This document shows, piece by piece, positions 1 through 5,096 of a stretch of 7,175 nucleotides of DNA. A program made the position numbers and the translations under genes. The DNA is from Thermomicrobiales bacterium. GTDB lineage: Bacteria; Chloroflexota; Chloroflexia; Thermomicrobiales; UBA6265. The notes beneath the pieces were generated by a model. That model saw nothing but the letters and a program-made list of their open reading frames with translations. It was not told the DNA's origin and ran no database searches. Each line of letters starts with the position of its first letter. Within the stretch, counting starts at the first letter, position 1. The stretch spans positions 1 to 7,175 of the forward strand of contig JAWKPF010000064.1 in NCBI GenBank assembly GCA_041390825.1. Reading direction: 5' to 3'.

Positions 1-71
1 GCGTCGAGCTCGTCCGGGACGATGCCACGCACGTCGTACGCCTTGAAGATCGTTGCCTGATCGAATGCCAT
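1..71 (-). CDS. Phosphomannomutase/phosphoglucomutase, N-terminal fragment
   Basis: Only the first 23 codons lie in the window; the gene runs off the left edge on the minus strand. The fragment reads MAFDQAT followed by IFKAYDVRGIVPDELD. 'IFKAYD(V/I)RG' is the characteristic first strand of the alpha-D-phosphohexomutase family (ManB/AlgC/PgcA type), where the Arg-Gly lies near the substrate-phosphate site. These cytosolic enzymes interconvert hexose 6- and 1-phosphates for nucleotide-sugar and cell-surface polysaccharide synthesis. The ATG at 71-69 is preceded by a GAGGGC Shine-Dalgarno-like sequence (positions 81-86, 9 nt away). The other nearby ATG, at 79-77, is out of frame. The gene is transcribed divergently from the PHP operon. 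The family call is good for such a short stretch, but mannose versus glucose specificity, the catalytic Ser loop and completeness cannot be judged. Confidence 0.8.
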   Translation of the reverse strand, partial: MAFDQATIFKAYDVRGIVPDELD

Positions 72-137
72 CGTTTCATTGCCCTCGTGGTGGTCGCTCG
101 AACTCTGATGAGCCGATGGTGACACGTCGATGAAGTT

Positions 138-218
138 GAGTCCAGTTTCCCGTGCCCAGAGTTACCGCGAGTTCACGCGCACACAGGCATTCCCTACTAC
201 ACTCTGGAGACTGGACTC
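138..218. repeat. 9-bp inverted repeat in the divergent intergenic region
   Basis: GAGTCCAGT at 138-146 is the exact reverse complement of ACTGGACTC at 210-218, with 63 bp between the arms. The right arm is part of the heptanucleotide repeat. The arms do not extend beyond 9 bp. They flank the middle of the region between two divergent genes, so paired operator sites are conceivable, but nothing else supports that. Confidence 0.4.
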
Positions 219-228
219 TGGACACTGG
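201..228. repeat. Heptanucleotide tandem repeat, four units
   Basis: Four consecutive 7-mers are ACTCTGG, AGACTGG, ACTCTGG and ACACTGG, with a partial fifth (ACCC) after them. Taken as 14-mers, the two copies (201-214 and 215-228) differ at one base. The repeat ends 20 nt before the ATG of the PHP gene, so it lies in the 5' leader or core promoter. Its function is unknown; slippage at such repeats can alter spacing in promoters and leaders. Confidence 0.8.
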
Positions 229-248
229 ACCCATTTCAAAGGCACTCG

Positions 249-1286
249 ATGACCACTACTTCCAATGGACATGCCGCGCCAACCGAGCGGATCGCCATTC
301 CAGCGCGCGCGCCCGTGGATCTCCATCTGCATACCCTGGCAAGCGATGGAGCATGGACGCCTTCGGCGTTGATCGACCATCTGGCCCAGCGAGGCTTTCG
401 CGTGGCGGCGATTTGCGATCACGATACGCAGCGGTCTGTTGTGCAAGCGATCGAGCTGGGCAAGCTTCGCGGCGTGCACGTGATCCCTGGTGTGGAGGTC
501 ACCTGCGGCTGGAACGGCCGTCAGCTCCATATTCTCTGCTACGGGATTCGACCCGATCGGACCGACCCGGACGCGCAGCCATTTTTGAAGTTGATGCACA
601 CGATCGATCTCCAACTCCAGGAGAACGCGGCCGATGCCGCCCGCCGGATCGAAGCTGATGGCAAGCCGCTTCCCAATCTCGAGCAGGTGCGTGCAGGGCG
701 ACCGCTCTGGCCATTTCATGTGCTCAGCGCTGCGATCGAGATGCAGCATGTGCCGAACCTCACCAAGGCCGCGGAGCTGGTGGTCGCGCTTGGAGGCGCC
801 TTCACCGCCGATCTGCCGTTGACCGATGTCGTCGAAGCAGCGCACCGAGCCGGCGGCGTCTGTTCGATCGCGCATCCAGGCCGCGCGGACGCGGTCGGCA
901 TCGTTTCGGAAGAGGACATCGATCGAATCGTTGCGGAAACGGGGATGGACGGCCTGGAAGCGCACTACCGCTCGTATACCGATCAGCAGACAGCCCTCTA
1001 CCGAAGGTTGGCAGACGAGCGTGGGATGTTCATCTCAGCGGGATCTGACTCGCACGCGCTTCATCGCCCGGTCAACCCTCGTCCGTGGCACGCCATCTGG
1101 GCGAAAGACCTGCTGGAACGGCTCGGTGTCGAGCTGGCGCCGCTTCCTGACGGTGAGCCGGTCTGGATCGCCGGGATGGACCCGGAAGCGTCTCTTCCGG
1201 CGCCGGTTCCTCCGCCGCCTACGCCCGATCCCGAACCGATGGAAACCGAGGCGAGTATTGCCGCCGAACTTGGAGAAACCCGATGA
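249..1286 (+). CDS. PHP-domain metal-dependent phosphoesterase (TrpH/YciV-like)
   Basis: This 345-residue cytosolic protein is of the PHP family that includes RNase AM (TrpH/YciV) and nucleoside 3',5'-bisphosphate phosphatases. Visible motifs are D24-L-H26-L-H28 with S32-D33-G34, C56-D57-H58-D59, I79-P-G-V-E83, L93-H94-I, A208-H209-P-G-R212 and G265-S-D267-S-H269. These supply the expected set of metal ligands and catalytic residues (H26, H28, D33, H58, E83, H94, H209, D267, H269). An insertion (about residues 105-190) splits the PHP fold, as in TrpH homologues. The usual 'RPH' of that insertion reads R151-P-L-W-P-F-H157 here. A Pro-rich, acidic tail (about 313-345) extends beyond the normal end of the fold. 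The start is ATG 249, with AAAGG 6 nt upstream. It is the first gene of a three-gene operon and its stop overlaps the next start (ATGA). The fold is secure; the substrate (RNA 5' ends, pAp or another phosphoester) is not determinable. Confidence 0.88.
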   Translation: MTTTSNGHAAPTERIAIPARAPVDLHLHTLASDGAWTPSALIDHLAQRGFRVAAICDHDTQRSVVQAIELGKLRGVHVIPGVEVTCGWNGRQLHILCYGIRPDRTDPDAQPFLKLMHTIDLQLQENAADAARRIEADGKPLPNLEQVRAGRPLWPFHVLSAAIEMQHVPNLTKAAELVVALGGAFTADLPLTDVVEAAHRAGGVCSIAHPGRADAVGIVSEEDIDRIVAETGMDGLEAHYRSYTDQQTALYRRLADERGMFISAGSDSHALHRPVNPRPWHAIWAKDLLERLGVELAPLPDGEPVWIAGMDPEASLPAPVPPPPTPDPEPMETEASIAAELGETR

Positions 1287-1909
1287 CCCTACACGTCGAG
1301 ACGTTTGCCGGTGGGCCGATCGACACCAATGCCTATCTCGTGTTCGATGACAAGTCGAAGCAGATTCTGATCATCGACGCTCCGATGGATGTCGACCAAC
1401 TGCTCGACGACCGGGTGTCGGAGCTGGGCGGAGAGGTCGTGTTGGTCGTCCTGACGCATGCCCATTGGGATCACATCGGAACGACGAATCAACTGCACGA
1501 TCGGTTTTCCGCGCCGGTGGCCGCGCATCCGTTGACCGAAGACCGGCTGAAAAGCCCCGGCAGCCCCGATCTCCCGTTCGAACTCGAGGCGGTCATTCCC
1601 GACCGGTGGCTCCACGAGGGCGATCTGGTCCCCCTTGGAGCGCATGAATTCACGGTCTTGCACCTGCCGGGCCACGATCCCGGTCACATCGCGCTCTATT
1701 CCGAACCCGACCGATTGCTGCTCAGCGGGGACGTGCTTTTCCCCAACGGGCATGGGCGAATCGATATTCCGGGCGCATCCGGGGTCGACATGTCGGCGTC
1801 GCTGAAGCGGCTGGCGGCGATGCCCGGCGATGTCGTGGTGTATCCCGGTCACGGGTTGCCCACGACCATCGGCGCAGAGTCGTGGCTCGACCAATTCAAG
1901 GGAGTCTGA
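1283..1909 (+). CDS. Metallo-beta-lactamase-fold hydrolase (glyoxalase II/YcbL-like)
   Basis: This 208-residue single-domain protein has the hallmarks of the glyoxalase-II-like branch. They are an N-terminal 'P-I-D-T-N16-A-Y-L' entry strand, the signature T58-H59-A-H61-W-D63-H64, H131 in 'LPGHDPGH', bridging D150 in 'LLSGDVLF', and H190 in 'YPGHG'. Together these are the seven ligands of a dinuclear Zn/Fe site. Known relatives hydrolyse thioesters such as S-lactoylglutathione, or other esters, in the cytosol. The length matches short YcbL-type proteins and lacks the C-terminal helical domain that binds glutathione in classical glyoxalase II. The motif after H131 has Asp where Thr or Ser is usual. 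The start ATG at 1283 overlaps the upstream stop (ATGA) and has GGAG 7 nt before it, so translational coupling to the PHP gene is likely. The substrate is unknown; the thioester assignment is inference. Confidence 0.88.
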   Translation: MTLHVETFAGGPIDTNAYLVFDDKSKQILIIDAPMDVDQLLDDRVSELGGEVVLVVLTHAHWDHIGTTNQLHDRFSAPVAAHPLTEDRLKSPGSPDLPFELEAVIPDRWLHEGDLVPLGAHEFTVLHLPGHDPGHIALYSEPDRLLLSGDVLFPNGHGRIDIPGASGVDMSASLKRLAAMPGDVVVYPGHGLPTTIGAESWLDQFKGV

Positions 1910-1911
1910 AT

Positions 1912-2418
1912 ATGACCAATCCGATGCTACCGGCCACGATGGCCATGTTGCAGAAACTGGTGGCGGAGATCTTCGAGCAACTGGACGGTATTCCCGAAGA
2001 CGACTTGAACACCTGGCTTCCCCGCGACGGAATGCGTGATGTGAACACGTTCTTCGCGCTGGCGACTCATACGGTCGGCGCGGGCGAGTTCTGGATTCTC
2101 GAGGCCGCAGGTGGGCGTAACATGGACCGCAATCGCAGGGCGGAGTTCGCATCGACAGGTTCGCTCGCTCAGCTACGGGAGCGGTACGATCGATGGCTCG
2201 AAGGCTCAGAAGAGGTCTTTTTCACCATCGACGACGAAGATCTGGCGTCGATCTACTATCGGCCAGCAACCCCTGAGCGCGGCATGTCCGAAGCCCGTCG
2301 CACCCGCGCAGAATGCATCGCTCACGCGCTCGAGCACACCGCGGTGCACTTGGGTCATTTGCAGTTGCAGCGACAGCTTTGGGACGCGGAACGCGCCGAA
2401 ACGATCGCTCCTGCATGA
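1912..2418 (+). CDS. DinB-fold protein (DinB/YfiT-like putative metalloenzyme)
   Basis: This 168-residue protein of all-helical character fits the DinB/YfiT four-helix-bundle superfamily, which includes bacillithiol transferases, mycothiol-dependent isomerases and many uncharacterised metalloproteins. The expected His triad is visible: H53 in 'ALATHTVGAGEFW', then H142 and H146 in 'HALEHTAVHLGHLQ'. H138 and H149 are extra histidines nearby. The in-frame reading continues 10 codons upstream to an ATG at 1882, but that would overlap the preceding gene. ATG 1912 is preferred because GGAG (1901-1904) sits 7 nt upstream and the gap to the MBL gene is only 2 nt. It is the last gene of the PHP-MBL-DinB operon, and its stop faces the stop of the convergent gene across 7 bp. 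The superfamily call is good; the reaction and any thiol cofactor are unknown. Confidence 0.82.
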   Translation: MTNPMLPATMAMLQKLVAEIFEQLDGIPEDDLNTWLPRDGMRDVNTFFALATHTVGAGEFWILEAAGGRNMDRNRRAEFASTGSLAQLRERYDRWLEGSEEVFFTIDDEDLASIYYRPATPERGMSEARRTRAECIAHALEHTAVHLGHLQLQRQLWDAERAETIAPA

Positions 2419-2425
2419 CGCCTCG

Positions 2426-3106
2426 CTAGTCCTGCTGTTCTTCGTCGGCCTGGCGTTGGTCCTCACGATCACGGGCCATGAGGTACATGAAGATCATCAA
2501 CAGTGCCACTGGCGCGATGATGACGCAGGTGACAAAAGCGAGAAATCCGCCCTGGCCGGAGTCGCCTTGCATCAGGAGATAGGTCGCCAGGCCACCGAGT
2601 ACGATCAGCAACCCAAGGGCCGCCAGCGCGCCGATTGGGGAGACACATCCGCGTGCGTTCAGGTTCGGGTCCGGCGTGTCCGGGTCGAGCAGATGCGGAT
2701 CGGCGTTCTGTAGCGCTGCGACTTCGTTCAGCCTGATGTAGCCGAGCCGCCCATTACGGAGCCGGATGCGCACATAGTCGTCGGGAGCGTCGGGGTCGTC
2801 GTTGATATCCAGCTCGGACCCGGGCGGCACGATGTCGATGATGCGGGAGGCGGCGTCCGGCCGCTCGAACACACGCAATCCCTCAGTGGCGTGAAAGGCA
2901 TCCACCAGGGTGGTGCCGCACGCGGCGCAATAGAAATTGGTCGAGGGGTTGAGCGCGCCGCACATACCGCAGAAGATGAGCGGTCCGCGGTCGGTGTCCT
3001 CGATACCGCTCATTCCACTCGGATTGGGAATGTCGATGCGGTCTTGTTTGGCAGTCCCGGCCGGGTCGGATTCCGGAACCTTCCACTTGTCCTTTTCGCT
3101 GCGCAC
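2426..3106 (-). CDS. Zinc-ribbon, SH3b-domain membrane protein with two C-terminal TM helices
   Basis: This 226-residue protein has four parts. A polar, Pro/Asp-rich N-terminus (1-42) is followed by a zinc ribbon with paired C46-G-M-C49 and C60-A-A-C63. An SH3b-like region (about 75-130) carries 'LRVFERPDAAS', 'VPPGSELDI', 'YVRIRLRNGRLGYIRL'. After a Asp/Pro linker come two hydrophobic helices (about 158-179 and 188-210) and a highly charged tail. It is probably anchored in the cytoplasmic membrane with the ribbon and SH3b domain on one face. The start is GTG at 3106-3104, supported by CAGGAG 5 nt upstream and by a TATAAG promoter; the next ATG (codon 32) has no such support. It is convergent with the DinB gene and divergent from the ABC exporter. 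I do not recognise a named family for this architecture. A sensor, scaffold or cell-envelope binding role is only a guess. Confidence 0.8.
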   Translation of the reverse strand: MRSEKDKWKVPESDPAGTAKQDRIDIPNPSGMSGIEDTDRGPLIFCGMCGALNPSTNFYCAACGTTLVDAFHATEGLRVFERPDAASRIIDIVPPGSELDINDDPDAPDDYVRIRLRNGRLGYIRLNEVAALQNADPHLLDPDTPDPNLNARGCVSPIGALAALGLLIVLGGLATYLLMQGDSGQGGFLAFVTCVIIAPVALLMIFMYLMARDREDQRQADEEQQD

Positions 3107-3111
3107 CGCCG

Positions 3112-3117
3112 CTCCTG
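3112..3117 (-). promoter_or_regulatory. Shine-Dalgarno site fixing the GTG start of the zinc-ribbon gene
   Basis: On the minus strand CAGGAG lies 5 nt before the GTG at 3106. It is the strongest ribosome-binding signal near any candidate start of this gene and is the reason for preferring GTG over the internal ATG at codon 32. Confidence 0.65.
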
Positions 3118-3141
3118 CCCAAGTCCGAACGCTCGGGGTTG

Positions 3142-3170
3142 CTTATACCACATGGACCGATCGCCGCCAG
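3142..3170 (-). promoter_or_regulatory. Predicted sigma-70-type promoter of the zinc-ribbon gene
   Basis: Read on the minus strand, TATAAG (3147-3142) matches five of six bases of the -10 consensus. It is preceded at exactly 17 nt by CTGGCG (3170-3165), a weak -35 with three of six matches. Transcription would begin near 3135 and give a leader of about 30 nt containing the CAGGAG site. Confidence 0.5.
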
Positions 3171-3205
3171 ACCATGCCATTGGGCTCTGACGTCCGGCGA
3201 AATGC

Positions 3206-3211
3206 TACGCT
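3206..3211 (+). promoter_or_regulatory. Possible -10 element giving a leaderless ABC exporter mRNA
   Basis: TACGCT, preceded by TG at 3203-3204 (extended -10 style), ends 6 nt before the ATG at 3218. Initiation at the usual distance would fall on or next to that ATG. No Shine-Dalgarno sequence is visible before the ATG, which fits a leaderless transcript. No good -35 is spaced correctly (TTGGGC at 3180 is 20 nt away, TGAC at 3188 is too close). Confidence 0.3.
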
Positions 3212-3217
3212 CACCGG

Positions 3218-4132
3218 ATGAGCAGCTCCGGAACCGGCCCCGCCATCGAGACCACGGGACTCACCAAGACCTATTCCGGAGTCGACGCTCTCTCAGACCT
3301 TTCCCTGACCGTGCAGCGTGGCGCCCTCTATGGCTTTCTTGGCCCAAACGGCGCGGGAAAGACGACTACGATTCGGCTCCTGATGGGATTCATCAAGCCG
3401 ACGCGTGGTTCGAGCCGCATGTTCGGGCACGACACCTGGACCGATGGCGTGCGAGCCCGGTCGCATGTTGGCTATCTGGTGCAATCCGATTCGCTCTTCC
3501 CCGAGCTCACCGGAGCAGACCAACTTGCGTTCGCTGCCAGGCTTTCGGGTTCCGACGCGCCGCTTCAACGGCGACTGCTCGATCTGCTCGAGCTGTCGAA
3601 AGCAGCATTGGGTCGTCCCCTCAAAACCTATTCCAAGGGCATGCGCCAGAAGCTGGCGCTCATCGCCGCGACCCAGCACGATCCTGAACTGCTGATCCTG
3701 GACGAGCCGACCGACGGGCTCGACCCGCTGATCCAGCGCGCGTTCGAAGCGCACCTACTCGATTGTCACGCCGCGGGACGCACCATCTTCATGTCCTCCC
3801 ATGACCTGGGCGAGGTCGATCGGCTCTGCGAGCGCGTGGCTATCGTGCGGGAAGGGCGATTGGTGCAAGAGGAATCGATCGAAGGTCTGCGCGCGCAGCA
3901 CCGACGACGGGCTGAGATTCTGCTGGCGCGGCCACTCGATGCATCTGTGGTCATCCCTGGGGCCGAAGTGATCTCTCGCAACGGCCGGGCGCTGTCCCTG
4001 CTCGTGGATCACGATCCAAACGAGCTGCTGGCGTTCCTGGGCCAATGGCAAGTGGAGTCGGTCACCATCGCGCCGCCAAGCCTGAACGACATCTTCGCCG
4101 GATTCTACGGGTCAGGTCCGGGTCCACGGTGA
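3218..4132 (+). CDS. ABC-2 type transporter ATP-binding protein
   Basis: This 304-residue nucleotide-binding subunit belongs to a CcmA/BcrA-like exporter. All motifs are intact: Walker A G42-P-N-G-A-G-K48-T-T50, Q-loop Q89 in 'GYLVQSD', signature Y138-S-K-G-M-R-Q-K145 (the variant usual in this subfamily), Walker B L158-L-I-L-D162-E163-P, D-loop G167-L-D169 and switch H195 in 'FMSSHDLGEV'. The C-terminal domain ends in 'PPSLNDIFAGFYG', matching the 'PSLEDVF' motif of exporters that pair with a separate ABC-2 permease. It would sit on the cytoplasmic face and drive export by ATP hydrolysis. The permease gene overlaps its stop codon (GTGA), confirming a two-gene unit. The start ATG lacks a clear Shine-Dalgarno site. 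Cargo is unknown; relatives handle antibiotics, lipids, peptides or Na+. Confidence 0.93.
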   Translation: MSSSGTGPAIETTGLTKTYSGVDALSDLSLTVQRGALYGFLGPNGAGKTTTIRLLMGFIKPTRGSSRMFGHDTWTDGVRARSHVGYLVQSDSLFPELTGADQLAFAARLSGSDAPLQRRLLDLLELSKAALGRPLKTYSKGMRQKLALIAATQHDPELLILDEPTDGLDPLIQRAFEAHLLDCHAAGRTIFMSSHDLGEVDRLCERVAIVREGRLVQEESIEGLRAQHRRRAEILLARPLDASVVIPGAEVISRNGRALSLLVDHDPNELLAFLGQWQVESVTIAPPSLNDIFAGFYGSGPGPR

Positions 4133-4950
4133 GAACGGTGCTGACGCTGGCGGGGCAGTTGATCCGCAGGTCGCGGGGCGGCTTGATCGCTCTCACGATC
4201 GGGTTGTTCGTGTTCGAGTACATCCAACCAGTCGCGATCGACGCCTTTGGCAATCTCGATCAGCTCGTTTCCATCATGGATTTGGTACCGAAACCCTTCC
4301 TGGCGTTGCTGAACGTCACGCCAGAGGTCGTCGAACAGGTCGGGTTGCCGGGATTTCTGGCGCTCGGGTTTACCCATCCCGTCTATCACCTGCTCGTCTC
4401 GGCAGTGGTGATCTGGATCGCGGCGCGTGGTTTGGCGGGAGAGATGGAGAGCGGGCAGGTGCAGGTTTCGCTGTCGCGGCCCGTCTCCCGGAGACAGTTC
4501 TATTTCGCCCGGGTGCTGACAGTGGTGCTGATTGCCCTGTGGGTTTCCATTGTGGCGTCGCTGGGGAACATCGCCGGTATTCTCATCGCCAAGCCTGATG
4601 GAACGATGGACAATCGCCACTTTGTCGCGCAGGTTGGAACCTCGTTCCTTCTGGCGCTCGCGATTGCCGGGGTGGCGCTGCTGGTTTCCGCGCGTGCCGA
4701 CCGCATGGGGCAGGCGGTGGGCTGGGCGGCTGGTTTTCTGATCGTCTCGTATGTGATCGACTACTTTTCTACCCTTTGGAACTTCCTGAAGCCGCTGCAG
4801 CCGCTTTCGATCTTCGACTACTACGATCCGCCGACCGCATTGGCGCACGGCACGATCCCGACGACGAACCTGCTCGTCTTGCTTGGTCTTGCGATCCTGG
4901 CGTCGATTGCCGGACTCCTTGTGTTCGAGCGGCGCGATCTTCCGAACTAG
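4129..4950 (+). CDS. ABC-2 type transporter permease
   Basis: This 273-residue integral membrane protein has about six hydrophobic segments (roughly residues 19-37, 80-100, 126-154, 165-187, 196-213 and 247-266). The cytoplasmic stretch 'GEMESGQVQVSLSRPVSRRQFYFAR' region (104-128) is the typical ABC-2 coupling motif, with Glu followed by a 'LSRPVSR' turn. It pairs with the upstream ATPase to form an exporter. The reading frame is open back to an ATG at 4045, inside the ATPase gene. I prefer the GTG at 4129, which overlaps the ATPase stop as GTGA and removes a charged, non-family N-terminal extension. A GTG at 4138 is a less likely alternative. A loop of about 40 residues with helix-breaking prolines lies between the first two segments. 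Cargo cannot be inferred. The gene is followed by a 146-bp non-coding leader belonging to the next operon. Confidence 0.87.
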   Translation: MRTVLTLAGQLIRRSRGGLIALTIGLFVFEYIQPVAIDAFGNLDQLVSIMDLVPKPFLALLNVTPEVVEQVGLPGFLALGFTHPVYHLLVSAVVIWIAARGLAGEMESGQVQVSLSRPVSRRQFYFARVLTVVLIALWVSIVASLGNIAGILIAKPDGTMDNRHFVAQVGTSFLLALAIAGVALLVSARADRMGQAVGWAAGFLIVSYVIDYFSTLWNFLKPLQPLSIFDYYDPPTALAHGTIPTTNLLVLLGLAILASIAGLLVFERRDLPN

Positions 4951-4968
4951 CGCGAACTGGATATCGCG

Positions 4969-4997
4969 TTGACAGTCACGGCGCTTGGTGTAACGAT
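4969..4997 (+). promoter_or_regulatory. Predicted promoter of the solute-binding protein operon
   Basis: A perfect TTGACA -35 box (4969-4974) is followed by TGTAACGAT at 4989-4997. The best -10 reading is imperfect: AACGAT at 17 nt, or TAACGA at 16 nt preceded by TG. Initiation near 5004 would leave a leader of about 90 nt containing the hairpin at 5054-5081. The -35 is convincing; the -10 is weak. Confidence 0.45.
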
Positions 4998-5053
4998 TCG
5001 TAAAGGCATTTGTGATTTCGTACAACGCTCCGCGACGAGCGCAATCAGCATGC

Positions 5054-5081
5054 GAACGAGCCGGAAACTGCAGGCTCGTTC
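5054..5081 (+). promoter_or_regulatory. 5' leader hairpin next to the Shine-Dalgarno site
   Basis: GAACGAGCC (5054-5062) pairs perfectly over 9 bp with GGCTCGTTC (5073-5081) around a 10-nt loop. The stem ends 2 nt before the GGAGG ribosome-binding site (5084-5088). No U-tract follows, so it is not an intrinsic terminator. It could stabilise the 5' end of the mRNA or modulate ribosome access. A weaker 5-bp stem (5026-5030 with 5037-5041) lies just upstream. Confidence 0.55.
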
Positions 5082-5083
5082 AC

Positions 5084-5088
5084 GGAGG
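5084..5088 (+). promoter_or_regulatory. Strong Shine-Dalgarno site of the binding-protein gene
   Basis: GGAGG lies 8 nt before the ATG at 5097, the best ribosome-binding site in the window. It is consistent with the high expression expected of a solute-binding protein and fixes the start codon. Confidence 0.8.
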
Positions 5089-5096
5089 AACGACCA

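Noticed and set aside
172..203. Candidate promoter for the PHP operon (TTCACG with TACTAC or TACACT)
   Set aside because: With TACTAC the spacing is 17 nt but the -10 match is only three of six; with TACACT the spacing is 20 nt. Too weak to call.
162..965. Minus-strand open frame of 267 codons opposite the PHP gene
   Set aside because: It has no motifs and no family resemblance, and the opposing frame has the full set of PHP catalytic residues.
1882..1911. Upstream ATG extending the DinB protein by 10 residues
   Set aside because: It would overlap the MBL gene by 28 nt, and the downstream ATG at 1912 has a well-spaced GGAG site.
1289..2152. Minus-strand open frame of 287 codons opposite the MBL and DinB genes
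   Set aside because: It spans two well-supported plus-strand genes and its translation is low-complexity Arg-rich without domain features.
4045..4128. Upstream ATG extending the ABC permease by 28 residues
   Set aside because: The extension is charged, lies inside the ATPase gene, and is unlike permease N-termini; the GTGA overlap at 4129 is a better start.
4951..4968. 5-bp inverted repeat CGCGA/TCGCG just after the permease stop as a terminator
   Set aside because: The stem is short with an 8-nt loop and no T-run follows; it directly abuts the TTGACA box of the next promoter.
4105..5025. Minus-strand open frame of 306 codons opposite the ABC permease
   Set aside because: The product is Arg/Gln/Asp-rich without domain motifs, whereas the plus strand encodes a clear membrane permease coupled to its ATPase.
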